From contig OW121740.1 of assembly GCA_933228675.1 (NCBI GenBank), positions 33,885,792 through 33,949,791 of the forward strand: a DNA stretch of 64,000 nt, read 5' to 3'. Positions 59,259 to 64,000 of this stretch are shown here, piece after piece. Each line of letters starts with the position of its first letter. Within the stretch, counting starts at the first letter, position 1. The position numbers and the translations under genes were made by a program. Source of the stretch: Stomorhina lunata. Taxonomy: Eukaryota > Arthropoda > Insecta > Diptera > Rhiniidae. The notes beneath the pieces were generated by a model. That model was not told the DNA's origin. It ran no database searches and was given only the letters and a program-made list of their open reading frames with translations.

Positions 59259-60975
59259 AGTGTCCTAGAAAAAGTAAAAATTGTTGTATCAAAGGACGTA
59301 CCTCCCAAATTTGTTTCATTTGACCCCAATAATCCAAATACAAAGTTTCATTAAGATCAGATATCAGGAAAGCGTGCCGACTTGACGCCACACTTTGGAC
59401 ATCCCAGTTATATGGGAAAACTGAGGGGTTTCTTTAGATTTCTTCAAAATGTTTCTACTTAGAATATGTTTTTCAATACATTTTTAACAGCATCTTACAG
59501 ATAACAAAATGAGCTTTCCAACGAGATATAAAACATTAATATCGGTTTAAAGGTTTCCTAATTATTGAGGGTTACCCAAAATATTTTACGTCCTTGAAGA
59601 AGCTCCTGGACATATGCAATAAAAAAACTTTTTATTTTAAATAAATTTTAAAAAGTTTGACTGGTTTTACTTTTTTGAGACCTCAAGATATTTAATTATC
59701 CATTTTTGTTGAAATGGGCTAACGTTATGTCACTTTTGCATAGGACGAAAAAAAATATTTCTTTTTCATACCGTTTTCAAAACTCCTTTTATGTTTTTTT
59801 TTTCAATAGTTTGTTAAACGAATTCGAAAAAAGTAAAAAAAAAAATCAAGAGTGTTAGCAAAAACACCCTGGAGACTAGCACAAAAGAAGAATTAAATCG
59901 ATATCTCTAACGGCTTAGCCGTACCTGCGGCTTAAAATCAAAGGATTTGGACAAAAACACAATTTTTCACCAAAGTTATAAAAAAAAATGCGAATTGTTA
60001 TATATTAGCAGTTTTTATAAACAGAACTATAATTATTACTGTTTAGATGTTCACATATATATTTCTATATGTGAACTTTGGTTGAAATCGGATGTCTATT
60101 ATTACCAGGGTCAAAACTAAAATTTTTAAAATATTAAATTTTTTCAAAAAAGGTACTAATAACTACATGTTTTTATACCCTTCACTACCATAGGTGAAAA
60201 GGGTATTATAAGTTTGTGCTGATGTTTGTAACGCATAGAAATATTTGTCTTAAACCCACCTTTTAGTATACCAATGGGCTTAGAATCACTTTCTGAGTCG
60301 ATTTAGCGATGTCCGTCCGTCCGTCCGTCTGGCTGGCTGGACCCCCATGTAAACCTTGTAATCAAACTACAGGTCGCAATTCTAAAGATAATTTGATGAA
60401 ATTTGGCATAGATAACTTTTTTGACAATGGGACCATGGCTATTGAAATTGGTCAAAATCGGTCCATTATTTATGGTACCTCCCATAGGTCCCACTTCCCG
60501 GAATTGATATATTGGCCACAAATATCAATATTTTTTCATGAAATTTAAAGCAGATATTGTTTATGTAAACTTAAATCACTGTATCAAATTTCGTGGAAAT
60601 CGGTCCACATTTGACCATAGCTCCCATACAAACTCTTCTTTAAAAACGCACTAAATGAGACAAAAAATCACTAAAACGCTAGTAAATCTAAAGATAATGA
60701 AAATTTTGAGTTTATTTTTCGCATACATAATTTTTGTAACAACTGTAGTCAACTTGCCAAGTTTCGAGATAATCGGTCCACATTTGACTCTAGCTCTCAT
60801 ACAAGTGCAAATGACGGAAACAGGTTGAATATATAAGTTTTGAGAAAATGTTTGTATGATGGCAAAATTTAGCAGATATTTGTCTTTATACAGGAAAAAT
60901 AACACCTTTGACCTTAGTGGCAAAGGGTATCATATGGTCGGCTTGACCGACTATAGCGCTTTCTAACTTGTTATT
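59259..60975 (+). mobile_element. Composite interspersed element with (TA)n and GTCC microsatellites
   Basis: After the TA tract come GTGCCGACTTGACGCC (also 19652), AGCAGTTTTTATAAAC (also 21971), TATACCCTTCACTACC (60174), then CACCTTTTAGTATACC, CTGAGTCGATTTAGCGATG and GTCCGTCCGTCCGTC (60312). Also present are CCATAGCTCCCATACAAACT and the terminus GGCTTGACCGACTATAGCGC near 60940. Having both a TA and a GTCY tract is what is described for dipteran mini-me elements. No coding capacity. Confidence 0.65.
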
Positions 60976-61195
60976 ATTATATTTGAATAAAAATGCAACA
61001 ATTCGATCAAAGAAGCCTTTAATTATATTTTTATACAAATTAACCCTAGAGTACCCATAGTCTCAAAATGATTCTAGTTTTAAACTGACAAATAACTACT
61101 TATATATTCATAATATGCGTGATAAATATATACTTCCAAAAGCTTCTTTCTGTCATATTTTTTTTAGAAATTAACCCTCAAATAACCAGAAGAAA

Positions 61196-61262
61196 TTTTA
61201 CTTTTTTAAGAAATTTTTCAAAAATTTACTTTTTATAAGAAATTTTTTAAAAATTTGCTAAT
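61196..61262 (-). repeat. R1-like minisatellite fragment, inverted
   Basis: TTTTTCAAAAATTTACTTTT then TATAAGAAATTTTTTAAAAA: about two units of the 29-bp R1 repeat in opposite orientation to the arrays at 1.6 and 3.5 kb. Confidence 0.6.
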
Positions 61263-61309
61263 CCAACCTTAAGTCCTTTATTTACGAGACCACGGAAAAA
61301 AAACAATAT

Positions 61310-61520
61310 TTGGTTTTGGCCGATCGGAGACTGAAAGTGAGAGATATTGTGAAAGCCATAGGTATCTTAAAAAGCACAATTCCAAATTGCTCACAATCCA
61401 CCACTATTCTTATGAAAATTTCACAAGAATGTGTTTGGCTTTGTTAAACTGTCACATGGACAAACTTTTGCCACTTTTCATAACCGCGGGTTTTCGGGGT
61501 GAAACTATTTTTCGTTATAA
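61310..61520 (+). pseudogene. mariner transposase fragment
   Basis: Translates (with a frameshift) to ADRRLKVRDIVKAIGI and then RMCLALLNCHMDKLLPLFIT. These match the mariner helix-turn-helix region (RKLKVREIVEAIGIS) and the stretch before the first catalytic Asp (SKECLALF..NP.EFLRRFITVDE). The catalytic Asp-Glu is replaced by Ala-Gly, most of the gene is missing, and the two pieces are joined by a deletion. Non-functional. Confidence 0.65.
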
Positions 61521-62507
61521 ATTTTTCTTTAAATATTTCGATATTAATAATATTTATGATAATCCAATATTGTAACAATTTGCCCACACCATATTCCAAA
61601 GTTAAGCTTTTTTTATTTACATAATTTTTTTTGAAATGTATCAAATGATACGAAACATTATTTCTTAATTTGATTGATTTACATATATACATATATGCAT
61701 GCATATAAGTAACTGCATATGTTAATAAATTTTAATTATCCATACAAAAGAAGAATAATTAATTTAAAAAATGCTATAGATTTATTTTAAAAAAATAATC
61801 CCAAAATATTTTTCCATGAATTTCAAATGCATTGTTCCATTATTGTTTTAATTATTTTATGTATTAGCTGGAAATCATTATGCGCGAATTTTATAAAAAT
61901 ATTTTAAAACAATATATTTAAATTATATAACTAAATATTATGTGCATATATTTATTTGCTGTTTGTTCTTATATTAACTATATAAATTTCACCCTTCCAC
62001 CCTTTCTCATTTACTAATTGGATTTATTTCTCATTTTGTATTGAACAGAAAAAAATGAAATTAAAATAAAAATAATTTGATTTTATTGAATTTTACAGAA
62101 TTTTTTAATCCAATTATAATGTTTTGCATTTTCGACATAAAACAGCGAAATAATGATAGCCGCTGCCGCTTAAATGTCTGAGTGCGTTCGACGATAAAAC
62201 AGCTACAATATTTTTCAAAATTTGTAAATGGAAAAAAAACAAATAAAACAAATTTATGCTTTTGCCATTCGTTTGGTCTTTATAATTAGTATAATCAATA
62301 ATTATAATAATAATTTTTTGAATGTGCATAAGTTAATTAATTAAGTATATTAAAATTTAAATTGAGGATTATGCATTTAAACAATTTTTTTAAGTCCACT
62401 TTAAATTATTTGAAGAGTGTTAAAAGTCCTATTTAATTTATGCCCAAATTCTAAATTGAGTTGAGTAGAATTAAATTGTTCATTTCGTTTAATTTATATG
62501 CATTTTT
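61521..62507. other. AT-rich spacer, no gene seen
   Basis: Extremely AT-rich. Frames here are low-complexity. No supported feature. Confidence 0.5.
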
Positions 62508-62689
62508 ATACCTACCATCAAAAGGAATGGGAGGTATATTGAGATTGTCAATCCGTTTGTAACTTCCTTAATATTGGCTTAAAAACCTAAAAGGGATATA
62601 AATCAGGTTATCCACTTTGCGATTTCAACAGTGAACATAAATAAAACACATATAAAGTATTTTTTTTTCATGGTATTTCTTTTTTTTAT

Positions 62690-63400
62690 ATAAAGTTTGA
62701 AAGTCATCATTTTATTGACCACCAAGCGAAATGTTGGAAGCACTGATTCTTTTGAGGTAATTTTCGACCACTTTTTGAGAAATATTGGGCGGTATTTCTG
62801 CCATAACTTGACGAATGTTGGCTTTTAAGTGCTTAAGAGTTAAAGGTTAAAGATCATGAGTTTTCGCATGGTCTTGGTGGGCAGTTGATATCGCGACGAT
62901 GAGATTTACGCGGCCAGGAAATGTCTCTTGCACTAAAGCTCAAGTTGTATGGCATGTGGCACCGTCTTGTTGGAAATACATATTCTCCAAGTCGTATTCT
63001 TCAATAGCAGGCAAAAAAAAGTCGGTTATCATATCCTTATTCCTTAGAACGACGAGGAATCGACATATTCGGATCTTCGACAACACTTTCACATACATCA
63101 GCGATATTTTAAGCGGAACGAATGAAACGATGATGCACAGGCTTAACAATATTTGTAACCGCTCTAGTCTCTTAAAATTTCTTCCCAATTTTGCCAATTG
63201 CTTGCGTTGTTGGACGATTATGTAAACCATAATCTTCTTTTAAAGCACGATATGTGGATATTGCAGAATCACCGTTTATGTCGTATGTTTTGATATTTTT
63301 TTTGCGTTCTTTGATAATTCAGCGATCCATTTTTGTCAATGTCAGACTTTCAGCTGTAAAGACAAAAATTGGTTTAACAACATAATTTGACAGATGTCGA
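62690..63400 (-). pseudogene. Near full-length, frameshifted mariner-family transposase
   Basis: On the minus strand three frames must be combined. From about 63333: MDR.IIKERKKNIKTYDING and TYRALKEDYGLHNRPTT (helix-turn-helix region). Near 63070: VVEDPNMSIPRRS. Near 63060-62940: LRNKDMITDFFLPAIEEYDL then FQQDGATCHTT, whose Asp is the second catalytic residue of the mariner D,D triad. Near 62830-62720: NIRQVMAEIPPNISQKVVEN and YLKRISASN, the C terminus. Stops and frameshifts make it inactive. Terminal inverted repeats were not resolved. Confidence 0.8.
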
Positions 63401-63442
63401 ATTCCAGTCGTATACTTTTCAAACCACGAAATGAGCGTTGAC

Positions 63443-63720
<278 letters not shown>

Positions 63721-64000
63721 TGTCTGTCTTTAGGTATGTCTGTGTCTATGTGTATGTCTTTGCCTATGAATATGTCTATGTCTACGTCTGTATCTAAGTT
63801 TAAGTCTAAGGGTATGTCTTTGTTTATGTTTATGTCTGTCTGTTGAAGGCACCATAGGGTCTATTTGGGTGTAAACGAAAGGAGCTAGATTACCGATGTA
63901 CGGCAAAAGTATTCTTCATTCTTCAAAGGGGTAAAATTTGACCATAAAGCATTTTTTTGTAATTTTATAAATATTTTAATAAATAATGGTATTCTAAAAA

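Overview
This window is insect nuclear DNA and almost entirely non-genic. It is very AT-rich. I found no tRNA or rRNA gene and no convincing host protein-coding exon. The signs point to a true fly (Diptera): a complete BEL/Pao LTR retrotransposon, mariner remnants, RTE-like and RNase H-bearing non-LTR remnants, and many copies of short interspersed elements carrying GTCT/GTCC and TA microsatellites, which resemble the dipteran mini-me elements. A large-genome calyptrate fly (blow fly, flesh fly or house fly relative) is my best guess, but that is inference. The window could be intergenic, pericentromeric or inside a giant intron.

Layout. At 1-23100, arrays of 28-33 bp AT-rich minisatellites (main ones at 1590-2545, 3519-5690, 9200-10460, 13244-14290, 16780-18540 and 20340-21090) are separated by AT-rich spacer, a tandemly duplicated 450-bp segment (12259-13199) and pieces of interspersed elements. 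At 24407-33550 lies an intact-looking 9.1-kb BEL/Pao element on the minus strand: two near-identical LTRs, a 5-bp target duplication ATATG, a PBS fitting tRNA-Tyr, a polypurine tract, an uninterrupted 1819-codon gag-pol ORF and a second 310-codon ORF downstream of pol. At 33665-35550 is a 28-bp minisatellite, followed by a 345-bp repeat pair. At 37745-44717 is a 7-kb array of an 11-bp satellite (about 634 units). At 46130-47085 is a minisatellite that is the inverted relative of the 33.7-kb one. At 49045-53160 are a 153-bp tandem repeat and two decayed non-LTR retrotransposons lying tail to tail. From 54900 to the end, microsatellite-bearing interspersed elements dominate: long TCTG tracts at 55026 and 63443, a TA tract at 59072, and two mariner remnants at 61.3 and 62.7-63.4 kb.

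The only genes likely to make protein are the two retrotransposon ORFs. Gag-pol supplies capsid, nucleocapsid, protease, reverse transcriptase, RNase H and integrase. The second ORF sits where some LTR elements carry env, but it is not an envelope protein. It is a second copy of the nucleocapsid zinc knuckles plus protease-fold region, diverged, and with the catalytic aspartate replaced by asparagine. A strong splice donor in the leader and a plausible acceptor 3 nt before its ATG suggest it is expressed from a spliced subgenomic RNA. This is the most unusual biology in the window.

A second theme is that most minisatellites here, despite different unit lengths, share one palindromic core (TTTTCTATAGAAAA). 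They look like a family of hairpin-forming repeats that has expanded repeatedly in one locus.
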